64,000 bases of DNA, from assembly GCA_033026295.1 (NCBI GenBank), contig CM065187.1:20432388-20496387 (forward strand). Reading direction: 5' to 3'. Position numbers and translations under genes: made by a program. Below the pieces are notes generated by a model that saw nothing but the letters and a program-made list of their open reading frames with translations, was not told where the DNA came from and searched no databases. The stretch is from Channa striata (Eukaryota; Chordata; Actinopteri; Anabantiformes; Channidae). Shown here piece by piece: positions 49,301-60,495 of this stretch (positions within the stretch are counted from its first letter, which is position 1; each line of letters starts with the position of its first letter).

Positions 49301-52300
49301 GTTAATCAACAATAGAGCATTTCCTTCTGACATGTAGTGAAGTGAAAGGAGAAAATGGAAATACTCAACTAAAATTATAATTACTTTAAAATTAAGTACA
49401 ATCTATACAATTATTTAGTAAACTCAGTTTATTGTTAGAATGCTTGAACTGAAACTGTTGCAGTGGTTCACACCTGCACGTTATTTCCATCCAGAGGCTC
49501 TATGTGGTAATGCAACCTCGTCTCTCTTAAAGCAGGTCTGTGCAATGTTTGACAGTTTTGCAAGCTGCTGATTATCTTATACCAGAGGTAGTTATACTAA
49601 AGCAAAGCTAGGGAGAAAAGCACTTTGGATAAAGTACTTTAAGCTGCCTTGTTTATAGATCAGCAGCTTTTGGCTCATCCCATCAGGGGACACCACACCA
49701 GAATGTGTTCTGAACGTTGGTTTGGCATGTGTTTTTATGCCATTCTTGCCACAACCCTTCCATTTTTGTCCAGGCTCTGGGCCGGCATCAGGGTGGCTGG
49801 GTGGGGTGGGATACGAACCCACGGCCTGGATACGAACCTATGCTCTACCACTGATCCACCAAGCCCCCTAAACTATGTTGTTTATAAAAGACCAAATTAA
49901 CAGTGTCCATGTGATATGACTTGAATGAAGAGTTTAAGGACTGTCCATCAGCCCTCCGGGGGCTCCTGCACCACACATGATTAGCCAGGTAGCTTCTGAA
50001 ATAGCAGCGACAACAACATCTGTTGATAACCGCTAATAATCATCAACCCTAACTATACAAAATTAATATAAAAGCATTTAAAACTATATTTAAAATTCTT
50101 CACATATGAGCTGAAATCCAGATGTCGTTTATAGGAAGGGGTCTGTGATTAATATACACAGAGGAAACACAAAGTCAAATCCACTCACCTCCACTGTATG
50201 TTTGCATCCTTCCTGTTCCTAGTGACTTTATGTCTCTTCTTGTGTGCACAGGATTCGACAGAGGGATCTGGGTGGTTCCTATGCTCTGTGTTTACTACAT
50301 GAAGGACAGGTCATGCATTACCGCATTGACAGGGACAGGTCCGGCAAGCTCTCTATTCCAGATGGGAAGAAGTTTGACACCCTGTGGCAGGTTAACGCAA
50401 TCATTTTCATGTGTCTCCTATTATTGGCCTTTAACTGACTGCAAGAATGAAATTTGAAATGTCTGGAACACTGCTTGTTCACTGACTTAGAATTAACACT
50501 ATGATGCAATTCATTCATCCTACTTACACAGATGTCCATTATGGATGCTATTTTAAAATGTGCTGAGCAGGAATTCAGAAATACTCTGATTCTGGTTTCC
50601 AGCTAAGAAGTTCAGTTGACGTGACACTATGACTAAAAACAGAAGCAGTCCACACGATATTCATGGGATTGTTCTTAACGAATGTTTTCACTCTGTTGAA
50701 TTGTCTCAATGCTGCTTTCGTCACAGTGCCAGGAATGTACAGTAGGTCGAGAAATATCAGCTAACCAATATCATTACATTATTTACATAAAGATTCAAGA
50801 TACAAAGTTCCCCTTTAGAATAGTCAGAAAACACCACATGTAATTATAGTATTATTGGAAATGTGGGTGAATTATGATTTTGCTGTGGATGGGGTCACAG
50901 CTCACTGAGACGACTTGAGGAAGCTGGACACAGTCACTGCACCCAGCTGTTGTTTGCCAGGAACTAGTTTCTAGCAGCTGTCCCCAAAACCACAAAATGC
51001 ATTGACTTTTTGTTTGTGCACAGACTGAACAGAGACTTTTACAGTTGTTTGTATTTTTCAACTAGTTTGCTGCTATTTACTTCAGTAACAGTAGCTGTGT
51101 CGTGTTTATCATTGGGTCAAGATGAATGACATTCTCCCTTTCTTCTGCTGACTTTGCGCCACTTACATTGTTATTAGTTATACTCTAAATATATTAATTT
51201 ATTCCTAAAATATCATGCTCCATGTTGGTTTGTAGAGGCATTTCACATCTGTGAAATTGTAAGAAACTGTAAGAAATGAATGTAATGAATGTAACTGTAA
51301 GAAATGAATAATGTAATCACATCATAACCAACACATTAAACTTTTTCTTTAAAATTTCCTATTGATGACAAAAACGTAAAGAGCTCATTGTTATGACAAT
51401 GTTTCTCTTACCTTCTCTTCCAGACTGGGGCTATATCTTTCATGATTTGGTCTCGCATGTAACAGATATGTCTCCCTAAGACTCGTGTTAATATTGATGT
51501 GAATACTGTAGTCTTTACCTTTCTTCTCATTACAGCTGGTGGAGCACTACTCATACAAACCAGATGGCCTACTGCGAGTACTAACAGAGTCCTGTCCAAG
51601 ACCTGATGGAGAAGCTGGTAAAAATGTTCATAACTAACTAAACTGTATCTACTGTAAACATATAGCTGAATGTTGCAATATGCTTTACCACTTGCTTTAC
51701 ACTTGTGTCATTTCATGTGATCCTAGGACTGATAGGACGACCTTTGCTCCCTCGGGACCATCCTAGAATAAGTTCTACCCTTGTAAGTTCTACGTGTGTG
51801 TGGTGTCATTATTGCAATTCTATTGCATATTTTAAAACTACAGTGTCTATGTACTAAAATGGGAAGCTAAAGTGTGCTCTCACTTATGTGCTTTATATTT
51901 AGTCAGAAAATGTAAAACATTTATTTATTACTTGGTAATTACAACTTAATGTCTGAAATGGGTTTGAATAATAATGATAATAGTTGAACCAACTTTCAAA
52001 ATACAAAAAAGAAAAATCAACCAAGAACACACTTTCTTATTCCTTCACTCAGGTTTGATAGTTTTGGTTATGATCAAGATTTACAGATGCAAATACAGTT
52101 CTCAGGAGACAAACTCACTAGTATAACAGGAACAGAATGTCTAACACACCTATGAAATTGTATCAAACACAGTGTCAAGGTGACACATTAAATGAATGTG
52201 ATAACTTGTGCATCATCAGCAAATTAATTAAGCATCTTAGCAAGTCAACCTGGCAGTTTCACACCCGTTTACTCCTTGACTTATGATGGTGCCACACAGT

Positions 52301-55300
52301 AAGATCTTTGGTTCCTTAGAGCTGTAGAAGTCTTTTAAATAAAAGGTGAAAAGTCTTGGAAAAGTCCTCCTCAGTCCATTTGCCATCAACTAGCATTAAA
52401 AAAATCATTGACAGATATCACAGAAGCCAGAAAATACAATTTGTCAGAATGTGGATGAGCAAACCCATTTCTTAGCCTCTCTCCTGACAGGCTTGCTGTA
52501 CACTGAACATGGGCATTTTATATATTGTATGAATGGAGTGTCTCTGGGCTTCCAGTTGAGTGAGTCTGTAAGATGACTGTATGCACTGATGAACTTGCGC
52601 TAACTTTTCTCAGACTCTCTAACCAGGTTATTACCCGGACACCTACTGATGATCTCTCTGACATTCTGGTTTCTAGCAAACTGCAGCTGGCGGAATTATC
52701 TCCAAAATCAAAACTGTTCCCATACCTGGCTGGAAAAAGGTGCACTAACATACCTACTGCCTCCTCGTAAACCTTTTTGTCACTGCAGTCTCCAACACTC
52801 CACTAACTCTTCTCTATGTGTAGTTTTGACTCATTGTGGAATGTAACTCAGCTCAGATGCTTCCTCGTGCTCTCGGTCCTTTGCTTTATCGTGTCACTTC
52901 ATCCCTGATCAAAGCAGATTCACAATTAGAGCTGAATACACCAAAAAATGTATTCAGTTTCTAAATTGTGTAACCTTCTCGTGATGATGGTCTGACGTTG
53001 CTCAGTGCATTTCTGATGTGGACCACAGCCAGCAGTATGATGTTTTGTTCATTCAGTAGCTGCCTCCTTCTCTGTGTGCAGAGACCACACGTCACAACAC
53101 AACACCACGTCTTATTTCAGCTTTTGTAATTAATTGATCTTCTCTGGTAGAATGCAGACAGCATGAATGTGCATATAGGTTGAAGCCATATGGTCCAGAC
53201 TGTAATTATAATAACCCCTTAATTCTCCGCCAGCACCAGTAACCTTTCACAGTTTTGTCAGAGAGTCAGTCTCTCTGTGTCAGGTCTGTGGTTACCCCCT
53301 TAGGGCTCGAGCACCTCTGTGACGGTGTAGTTAATGATAGAATGTTCAAAAATGTATCATTACATAGTACTGCATTTCATTAAAATATTCTACATAACCA
53401 AAGTTCAGATCGGATCTATGCTTGTTGGAGTTTTTTTATTATTCTTCTGTAACTTGACCATTTTTGGTACATCTGATGATGTAAGAACCTTTTTGCTAGC
53501 TAAATAATGTATTTTTTTAAGTTAAGATAAGGTCGAGGTTAACATAGCACAATAAAATAAAATAAAATATAAAAAAAATACAAATATTGTAAACATATGT
53601 GATGCTGTAAGGAACAATTCAGGAAATGCATAAAACCCGTGAAATTTGGAAATAAACAAAAAATAAATTGTGTCGTCCAAAAAAAGGCTGTTGAAATTAG
53701 GGTCCCTAAAATGAATTCTTTTTGTTTGTGACCTTTGAAGGAGACAGCTCCTGAATTTAATTCTGCCTGACATTTTCTTAATACTTTATCTTGTTTTTCG
53801 TATTTCAGAGCATTTGCATCTTCACAACTTTGTTTTTGTAGTTCAACAATTACTTCAACTTTTAAAGAAACAGTTGCTTTTCATACATTTTCAAGGACAC
53901 TGTACTACTCATGTAGTTAGTTGAAAAGAATTCCGGCAAATCAGACATTGTGAAAACTCATTTTCAGAGATTTGTTAAAGAAGGAGCCACAGAGTCTGGT
54001 GGTTTTAGACTTTTTAATTTCACTAATATTGAGGCCACACTTCCCCAGGCATAGTTTGAGGCAGTTTTTTACACTTGCAAAATGTTGTTTTGAAGGTCTA
54101 CAGGGAGAAGCTCAAACTTAAAGGATCTTTGTTTTTGTCCTGATGTAAAGTTTGAATTAAATTAATTGCCTCAGATGGACTCTAGTCCAAGTTCTGCACT
54201 AATTCCAAAAAATAAAAAAGGGCATCTGACTACAATTGGACTGCCACAGCATAGGGAGAGAGATTTTACTAAAGAGATTTTAAAAAAGAATTCACGTTTT
54301 CACTTTGTCATTATAGGTACAGGTTAATGGGAAAAAGTCAACTTCTTCCCATTTTAAAGTAAATTAACTACATGGTAAAATGTGCACCTTAGCCTGAGCT
54401 GCTGTACACTTTTGATTGGAACATTGGAACATAAGAGGCGTGGAACACAATGCGTGTTTCAAATGGAACAGCTCATTGGCATCAGCCTGAGAATGACAGT
54501 AAATCGGTTCCACAGCCCTTCTTGCAATGCATGTAAATAAAGATGCTGGAGACAACCTGTATCTCTTCCTATCGAGTGTATGTTCCCATGCATTACAATG
54601 ATAGTGACTGATGAATGCTAAACATATTTCAAAATCCAGAGTGTAGCATTTTCCGAAATTGATATAGACTTTTTTCCACATATTTTGATTCTGAAATTTC
54701 ATTCATTTCAGATTATCACTGTAATTCATGTTCGCCCTGTTTACTGTGTTTTCATTCAGTCAGTCGTATTACATGTTGTCTTCTCTGATAAATTGATAAC
54801 AGATCCGGGAAACTCGACACAGCACCACCGATAATCACAATCCTTATGAAACCAGGGTGCCCAATAATCAAGGAGCCAGCAAAGGTAAGTCCTAAAGTGT
54901 TGATATGTTGACACACTGTAGTAACAAGTGCAAGAGGAAATTTTGTGGTTGGTTTTTGATGTGACAAATCTTCGGAACATATTTTTGTGTAGATGTCCAT
55001 TAGAAATCATGATGTATTACAATGTATTCAAGCCAACAATTGTAAGATCATCATGTTTGTGTCATAAACAACACAAGGGAAAAGCTGTTATTTAAACAAT
55101 CAGTTGTACAGTGCAAGTGCTGATCTGAAAACTACTTTATGCTCTTTCTCTCTTACCGTATAGACGCTGCCTTCCAAAAGGACACATTATATGTGCACAT
55201 CCTGAAATACTTATCTGTACTACCTTTACTTCTTCATACTAAACATCCATTTTCAACGTTAATATGAGAACCTGCTTTCCCATGAATGCTTCCTCTTTGA

Positions 55301-58300
55301 GCACCAGCCCTCAGATGGCCTCTATTAATAACAATTGATTGTTATATATATATATATAACTCCCACAATATAACATATATACCTATAATCTACATTATTA
55401 TAAGATGTTATTATGTGAGTTGGTGGAAAGGTGTAGTTAGGTGATGAAGTATGCAGAACGGGTGTTCAGGTAGGTCCTTGGACTCTCCAAATGGAGGCCA
55501 ATGTTCAGGTCTATTGGGAGCCATTTTAGCTGTTGTTCTTAAACCCATCCTAAAACAATTACAGTTCAATTAATGCAGAATTGTGATATTAGTCATTTAT
55601 GAAGTCAGTGATAAATGACAAATGATCATCAGATATTGTCTCAACTTGTTTGCAGATGACTACTGCAGATATGTTGACATAGACTGATGTGCCACTTGAT
55701 TTTTATCCTTTAAATGTGACATGGGTATTTCTGCATCAGAGGCAATGCCAATGGACACAGGGGTATATGAGAGTCCATATGCAGATCCTGATGAGCTGAG
55801 GAGTTCCACGGTGGATCGCAGTCATCTCTACTTGGAGGATGGAGAACTGGGCTCTGGAAACTTTGGCACAGTCATGAAGGGCATCTACAAGATGAGAAAG
55901 TATGTCAAATACATTACCTGTTATAACATTACCCATATAACAGCACTGCTGCTTGACTTTGATTGGCCAAACTGTGCAGTACATTATGGACCATTCTGGG
56001 GTTTCGCCAGGGGTAGCCATGCATGTTATTATTTTTTTGTCACTGGATAGAAATCTTTCAACTGTCTTTGAAAAGGTACAATCTACATGTAATTATGTAC
56101 AAAATCTGCACCTCTATTGATCATCATAACTCCAACCTATCGTGTGCGTTAGGACAGAGAAGCCAGTTGCTGTCAAAATTCTGAAGAATGACGATAACAA
56201 CCCGTCAGTACGTGACGAAATGCTGCGAGAAGCCGACGTCATGCAGCAGTTGGACAATCCTTACATTGTCCGAATGATTGGCATCTGCGAGGCAGAGAAC
56301 CTTATGCTGGTCATGGAGCTGGCTGAGCTGGGTCCACTCAACAAGTTCCTGCAGAAAAACAAGTATGTAGTCCAGGTGGATTCTTATCATTCTCCTTAAT
56401 AAGGTATTACACTGACTTTATTAATTTTACGTAAACACTAGGGACACACATGTGTACATTCATGTAAATACTTTGTCAGACATTGCTAAGGGGACCTACA
56501 GCTGCCAGAGTTTGTATGTAGGTACAGCTGGCCTTTGAGCGGCAGTAAATGAAATTAGATTTTTAAAGATTCTGGCCTATGAAAGTGCACTTTGGTTGTG
56601 GAGATGGGCTGAACATTTACCCCTCACTTTCGTTACCTCATTACCATAGTAATTGGGTTATTGGGACTGTTGATAGTTGTCACTGTGACACACACATATC
56701 CCCCTAATTTGTATGTGCTCACATCCTTTACCTTTGTACATTTGTTAATGCTTTGTACTCTTAGTATTGTCTTTCACATCTTGCCTGGTGTAATAAAAAA
56801 AAAAACAGTGAGGATCCCACTGCAAGTCATAATTTCAGTGAATATTCCTGGAAAAATGTACTTTGTTGAAAAAGCAGACTGCTTCCATTTTGAAAGATTC
56901 TTGTGAAGTGTGTTCACATGAAAGGACAGCTTATGGTCATGCTGTCATCTATATTATTAGGGTTTACATTTACTTTGTTAGTACTATTGATTAAACTATT
57001 GATTAATGACCTACAGGCAAACAAGCTTAAGGAACATCACAGAGCTGGTCCACCAGGTGTCCATGGGGATGAAATATCTGGAGGAACATAACTTTGTCCA
57101 CAGGGACCTTGCTGCCAGGAACGTTCTGCTGGTCACACAGCACTATGCCAAAATCAGTGACTTTGGCCTCTCCAAAGCTGTTGCAGAGGAGCAAAACTAC
57201 TACAAGGTAAATGCCAACAAACAGCATGAACTTTTACAGAGGCTAAAAAAGTATTAACTTCCCTTAAAAGTCCCCCTCTTTTATTTCATTTTCACATTAT
57301 AACATGGTGTGTTAAAATCAGGTTACGTAGGTACTGTAATGTGGCTTCCTTAACACAGCTGACCCCCATGTTTTTGTGTCTCCTTTCAGGCAAAGGGTCA
57401 TGGGAAGTGGCCGGTGAAATGGTATGCTCCTGAGTGTATAAACTACTTCAAATTCTCATCCAAAAGTGATGTGTGGAGCTTTGGGGTACTCATGTGGGAG
57501 GCCTACTCATATGGCCAGAAACCATACAAGGTATTAACCCTCGCTAACCAATCCGAACTTATCCCACAAGGATAAGTTTTGGCTTTTTCTATTTTTTCTT
57601 TTATTTGTTGTAGACTACACTGACTACATTGAGGACTGCCCAAAATATTGTTTGAGCAACAACAATGTAATATAAGATTTACATCACAGGACATGTGAGA
57701 TCAAGTGAAGCAAAGTAATGAGCTACATGTAATTATTTCATAAACAGAAAGGATGATGTCGACTAAAACAGTTACTTTAACGGTTAGCGGACATATGTAA
57801 TAAACTACTTCATTTCTCCAGCTAAAATCTCCTGAGATCAACTGCATATCCAGTGCTCATGCAAGGGCCTGCTACAAAGGTGCTGTTCATGAAACATGCA
57901 TTTAATGGTCTATTGAACATTTTAATTTGCAACTTAATAAAGTGGACGTCAGTGCCATTAACACACACAGTGAATGTTAGAAGCAAACACTGCTGTGTGT
58001 GTCCCATTCTCAAGTCAGCCACCAGCCTTCTTAGCAAGGTGGAGGATAAAGAGCGTAGGCCATTTGTGGCTTACTACAAACATCCCCCAGCAGTTCTAGA
58101 ACAATTAAATCTTTTCAGATTAAGCAGTTTAGCTCATCGTGATAGTGAAAATCAAAAAAGTGTAATTTAAAGGTTTTGTAATGAGCAGTAATTACTGAAA
58201 TCCAGCTAAACAATGTCACAACTTACATGACAATTTTCATTTGGTTTCAGTTCTATGATTTTGGATTCCTTTCAGTAATTTTGTAATTCATTCGAGTCTA

Positions 58301-59478
58301 ATGTTTTCACAATTAATCTGCAGCCCTGCCTCTTACAAATTACACTTATATGCAAGTAAACTTCAAACATGATCAAAGATTTGTAGCAAACGTAATTGCA
58401 GTAATTTTCTAAAGCAACATATTTATGGAATTATTACAGTTCAACTGTCACACCACAGACCTGAGTTTTACTCCAGCCACTTTGATCAAGATTGTGGTTT
58501 GTTGTGTGTGTAAACTAGTAGAAGTTTCAGACCACAGTCTTTGTCTAATAAAGAAACCCTTTGCAGATCCTAAAACCCACAATAAATTGTCTTTATTCAT
58601 GTTTAGTGTCAGTCTGCAGCACTCAGCCTTATCCTCATCTGTTGTTTACCAAAACAGATTAACTAGGCGTCAGACAGACAAACTCATCCACCAGGCAACA
58701 TGTTTCTTCATTTCGAAACACTTGATCAGAGTTTTAAAAAATCCCGCAACACTCTGAGTCACCATTACTTTGTACACTCTGAGGTAAACCAGTCAACTGT
58801 GCATGCCCAAAATATTTAGCAATTTTAGGCAAAATATGTCGACCACCAGCTTTGGAATAAAAAAAAGAAAGTAGTTCACAATAAGAAGGTACTAACTCCA
58901 GAAACACATGAAATATGAAAAATAAAGTTATCCATTATTTCTTTAAGTGTTAGAACACATTTATAACAACATTTTAAAAATAAAACTGGATTTTTAACTG
59001 TTGTACTTGAAGATCAGATTTAGGTGAAACACAAAACCCAATGTAGGTGTAACTGTGATATTTATGGTATTGTTAAATGTTTTTGTGACTTGCAACTGAA
59101 CTTTGAATGTGTCCTTATCGTGGTAATAAAAACCATAACCATATTTTTAGGAGACAGGGTTGGACTCTGAATGTATGATTGTTCACAGGGAATGAAAGGA
59201 AATGATGTGATGCAAATGATTGAAAGTGGAAAGCGTATGGATGCCCCACTGAGCTGTCCACCAGAGATGTATGACCTCATGAGGACTTGCTGGACATACA
59301 AGTAAGTAGCTCTAAACAAGGACAGACTAGACAGGAATAGAAATGGCAGACTATGCAAGAAGTGGTCTAGGTTTTAAAACTACGTGCTGTTTTTGTGTCT
59401 TACAGGGCAGACGAAAGGCCTGGATTTTCTGTTGTGGAGCCAAGATTACGAGAGTATTATTATGACATTGCACAGTGA
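39954..59478 (+). CDS. syk: syk: spleen tyrosine kinase (12 coding exons, complete)
   Basis: SYK is a cytoplasmic non-receptor tyrosine kinase. Its tandem SH2 domains dock on doubly phosphorylated ITAMs of B-cell, Fc and related receptors, and it then phosphorylates adaptors such as BLNK and PLC-gamma. Twelve plus-strand segments join in frame into 602 residues plus TGA (59476-59478). Order: N-SH2 (about 10-102), interdomain A, C-SH2 (about 163-254), linker B (about 255-336), kinase (about 340-600). Key residues: GSGNFG loop, Lys369 (AVK), HRDLAARN with Asp461, DFG 479-481, activation-loop Tyr492/Tyr493 (NYYK), linker VYESPY Tyr317/Tyr321, and NPYE Tyr295. The sequence follows SYK (TREEAE, LLRQSRNYLGGFALS, VTQHYAKISDFG) rather than ZAP70. 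The ATG at 39954 has an in-frame TGA upstream at 39927. Human SYK is 635 residues (long form) or 612 (short). Confidence 0.97.
41330..41595 (-). repeat. Full-length-looking tRNA-headed SINE-like repeat
   Basis: On the minus strand it starts GTGGCTCAGTTGGTAGTGCG (A-box-like) with a B-box-like TTGGTTTGATCC, then GTGTCCTTGAGCAAGACAC, a GAATGTGTGTGTG block and an end with AAGCGCTATATAAGTGCAG. About 265 bp. The same family occurs at 3,543-3,800. It lies in the first syk coding intron. Confidence 0.75.
41600..41945 (-). mobile_element. L2-like LINE fragment (end of reverse-transcriptase ORF)
   Basis: The minus strand reads YQGVHLNKKLDWTNNTDSLY, then RSFGVC, a shift of frame, VVASAVL, SRPGTKRDRKRLNKFLKRAS and LGCTLDSIEEVVDRRMLAKL. 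These match the C-terminal part of fish L2/Rex-like LINE polyproteins. Both ends are missing and frames are broken. It directly abuts the SINE-like repeat at 41,330-41,595. Confidence 0.8.
42143..42558. mobile_element. MITE with ATACCGTA termini
   Basis: The ends are ATACCGTAAATTCTGGACTA and, reverse-complemented, ATACCGTATTTTCCGGACTA. The interior repeats phrases such as AAGCCGC and GACTATAA. About 416 bp with no transposase. This type of non-autonomous element is common in fish; superfamily not assigned. Confidence 0.8.
42562..43902 (-). mobile_element. Tc1-like DNA transposon, near full length
   Basis: An element of about 1,341 bp bounded by inverted repeats of about 80 bp (42562-42640 and 43825-43902), with TA on both outer edges. 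The outermost few bases differ (CAGTGAGGG left, CACACTATA right, read inward). It holds one transposase gene in reverse orientation and lies in the intron between the first two syk coding exons. It follows the MITE ending at 42,558 with only two or three bases between. Confidence 0.92.
42628..43561 (-). pseudogene. Tc1-like transposase, frameshifted
   Basis: Reading from the ATG at 43561, the protein has the paired helix-turn-helix DNA-binding region (SKDVRDKIVDLHKAGIGYKT, later RKWKKH), then the catalytic part. DDE residues are visible as WSDETK, HDNDPKH and PDLNPIENLW. After HRIKG (about 42,940) the frame is lost. The catalytic middle and end continue in another frame down to 42,628 (AMYRQMLGENLL-like region onward). 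Compared with the family, a few bases are missing at the break, so the enzyme is probably inactive. Confidence 0.88.
45754..45815 (+). repeat. Fragment of a common fish repeat
   Basis: CATTTGGTAGAAGCTTTTAC followed by CAAAGTGACTTACACATAAG is typical of a repeat found throughout teleosts (TTGGCAGACGCTTTTATCCA type). A related start is at about 48,180-48,215. Class uncertain. Confidence 0.55.
48178..48400 (+). repeat. Composite repeat with (CA)n core
   Basis: It starts CATTTAGCAGACTTTTATTC, continues through a CA microsatellite (48224-48244) and then GGGAGCAACTTGGGGTTTC and GTCTTGCCCGAGGACGCTTC. The latter parallel the SINE-like copies at 8,520 and 41,456. It lies in the 6 kb syk intron. Confidence 0.6.
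49660..49870 (-). repeat. tRNA-derived SINE
   Basis: On the minus strand from 49,868 it starts GGGGGCTTGGTGGATCAGTG (A box) and has GGTTCGTATCC B-box copies. It goes on to GATGCCGGCCCAGAGCCTGG and ends in a GTGTCCCCTGATGGGATGAG-like tail. Overall plan matches a widespread fish SINE. In the syk intron between exons 2 and 3. Confidence 0.75.
51727..54884 (+). other. syk: syk exons 5-6: interdomain B linker
   Basis: Exons 51727-51782 (56 nt) and 54803-54884 (82 nt) encode residues about 263-307. GRPLLPRDHP aligns with human GGRPQLPGSHP, and STTDNHNPYE aligns with human STVSFNPYE, whose Tyr323 recruits the ubiquitin ligase CBL. The 23-residue insert that distinguishes human SYK(L) from SYK(S) falls between these exons, and no matching exon is apparent in the 3.0 kb intron 51783-54802. 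The predicted protein therefore resembles the short isoform. Confidence 0.88.
51783..54802. other. syk linker intron, no insert exon seen
   Basis: A 3.0 kb intron at the place where the mammalian long-form insert exon would lie. No open segment with flanking splice sites and a similar peptide was found. An open frame at 52,573-52,770 has no recognisable similarity. Confidence 0.5.
55343..55359. repeat. (TA)n microsatellite
   Basis: Short TA repeat upstream of syk exon 7. Confidence 0.85.
55740..59478 (+). other. syk: syk exons 7-12: kinase domain and C-terminus
   Basis: Exons 55740-55899, 56153-56362, 57017-57206, 57390-57530, 59189-59301 and 59406-59478. The first opens with linker motif MPMDTGVYESPYADPDEL, then the glycine loop GSGNFGTV. 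Next come AVKILKN, LVMELAELGPLNKFL (hinge), FVHRDLAARNVLLVTQHYAKISDFGLSKA (split over 57017-57206), WPVKWYAPECI, SDVWSFGVLMWEAYSYGQKPY and RPGFSVVEPRLREYYYDIAQ. The C-terminal triple Tyr (596-598) matches human Tyr629-631. No catalytic residue is missing. Confidence 0.96.
57531..59188. other. syk kinase-domain intron (exons 10-11), nothing recognised
   Basis: A 1.66 kb AT-rich intron. Some open frames (57,853-58,170 and 58,425-58,757) occur, but they have no recognisable domain and I do not call them genes. Confidence 0.55.
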
Positions 59479-59630
59479 TTCTTTTCATGGATGTTATGAG
59501 ACTATGCACCTGCTGGCAATGAGACAAAATATGCATTTAATTGTGTACAAATGACTGAAGGTGTTAAGAATAATAAATATTGAATATAAGCAATATGAAC
59601 ATTGTAATAAAAGCATACCGAAATATCAGT
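59479..59630 (+). terminator. syk: syk 3'UTR with poly(A) signals
   Basis: Short AT-rich 3'UTR after the TGA. Canonical AATAAA hexamers lie at 59572-59577 and 59606-59611, so the transcript probably ends near 59,590-59,630. The exact cleavage site is inferred. Confidence 0.6.
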
Positions 59631-60418
59631 TCAGCTTATTTTATAAACAAAGGCCCATATCAAAAATAATAATCTGCTTCAACAACTGATTCGATTGGGG
59701 CATAAGGGAAGTTGACCTCTCATCCAAGTTCAGTTGTGACTGGGCCCATTTACACATTTTCAGAGGTGACATTCAATCTTTTGTTGATAGTCGTAGTATT
59801 CCAGACTTTATTGTGTAAATGTGACAAATGATCTCAGCAAAGCAAAAAAATATTCATGGAGCATCTTCCACAAGTTAGACTAATGAAGTCTATAAGGAAA
59901 CTTGCCAGGTGTATGTGTGTTTTATAATTTATATTAAGCCTCTTTGGCACAAACTTGGATGCAATCAGATTAAATAGACACTTTTACTACAGCATCTTTG
60001 AATGTTGGAATGTCTTTAATGTAAGGAGTCTTGTGACATGCCTCGAACTGCTTGCTTTCTCTCACTATTTTTTTTTCTGGATGAGAAAAATGTCAATTTT
60101 TTGGACCCTCATGACTTTGTGCCTCTGCTATAGAATCATTTAGTCATTTCTCTTTAAAAGTCCAGTTGCAGAAGTGAATGGAGCTAAAGAAAGGAGCCAA
60201 TAAATGAACTATTTTTATGCATGAACATTTTATGCAATATAGTCAATGTTGAAATCGTTACATCAGTACTGTTTTTTTTATTTTGTTCCTTTTAATTGTT
60301 GGTGTTGGAAACAGAAGATGAATCAAACATACACCATCTGTCTTTATTCAATAAGGAATGTTGAATGAAAATGAGAGCACAGATGAAAATGAGAGGGTTG
60401 CAGAAGGAAGGGAACCTG

Positions 60419-60495
60419 GCTCAAAATCACATACCAAATCAATGTACAGAACATGCTCTGTTGTGGCGACTCCTGAAAGAACAAGCCGAAAGCCA
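60419..60495 (+). repeat. 3' fragment of a fish SINE
   Basis: The GTTGTGGCGACTCCTGAAAG and CAAGCCGAAAGCC sequence matches the conserved tail of the SINE type seen at 49,660-49,870. The tRNA-like head is absent. Confidence 0.6.

Larger units (their letters stand above)
44293..50251. other. syk intron (exons 2-3), no exon seen
   Basis: A 6.0 kb AT-rich intron. Apart from the repeats listed at 45,754, 48,178 and 49,660, I recognise no exon, RNA gene or regulatory element. Confidence 0.6.
44132..51617 (+). other. syk: syk exons 2-4: interdomain A end and C-terminal SH2 domain
   Basis: Exons 44132-44292, 50252-50390 and 51536-51617 encode residues 135 to about 262. Motifs are [40 protein letters not shown] (phosphotyrosine-binding Arg190), GGSYALCLLHEGQVMHYRID and DTLWQLVEHYSYKPDGLLRVL. 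The intron between the first two is 6.0 kb. All acceptors and donors are AG and GT, and phases match. Confidence 0.95.

Noticed and set aside
52573..52770. 65-codon frame in the syk linker intron, considered as an alternative exon
   Set aside because: No similarity to the SYK linker and no evident acceptor/donor pair in a matching phase.
39954..59478. ZAP70 as the identity of the kinase gene
   Set aside because: N-SH2, linker and activation-loop sequences follow SYK (for example VTQHYAKISDFG and NYYK) and not ZAP70 (VNRHYAKISDFG, SYYT).
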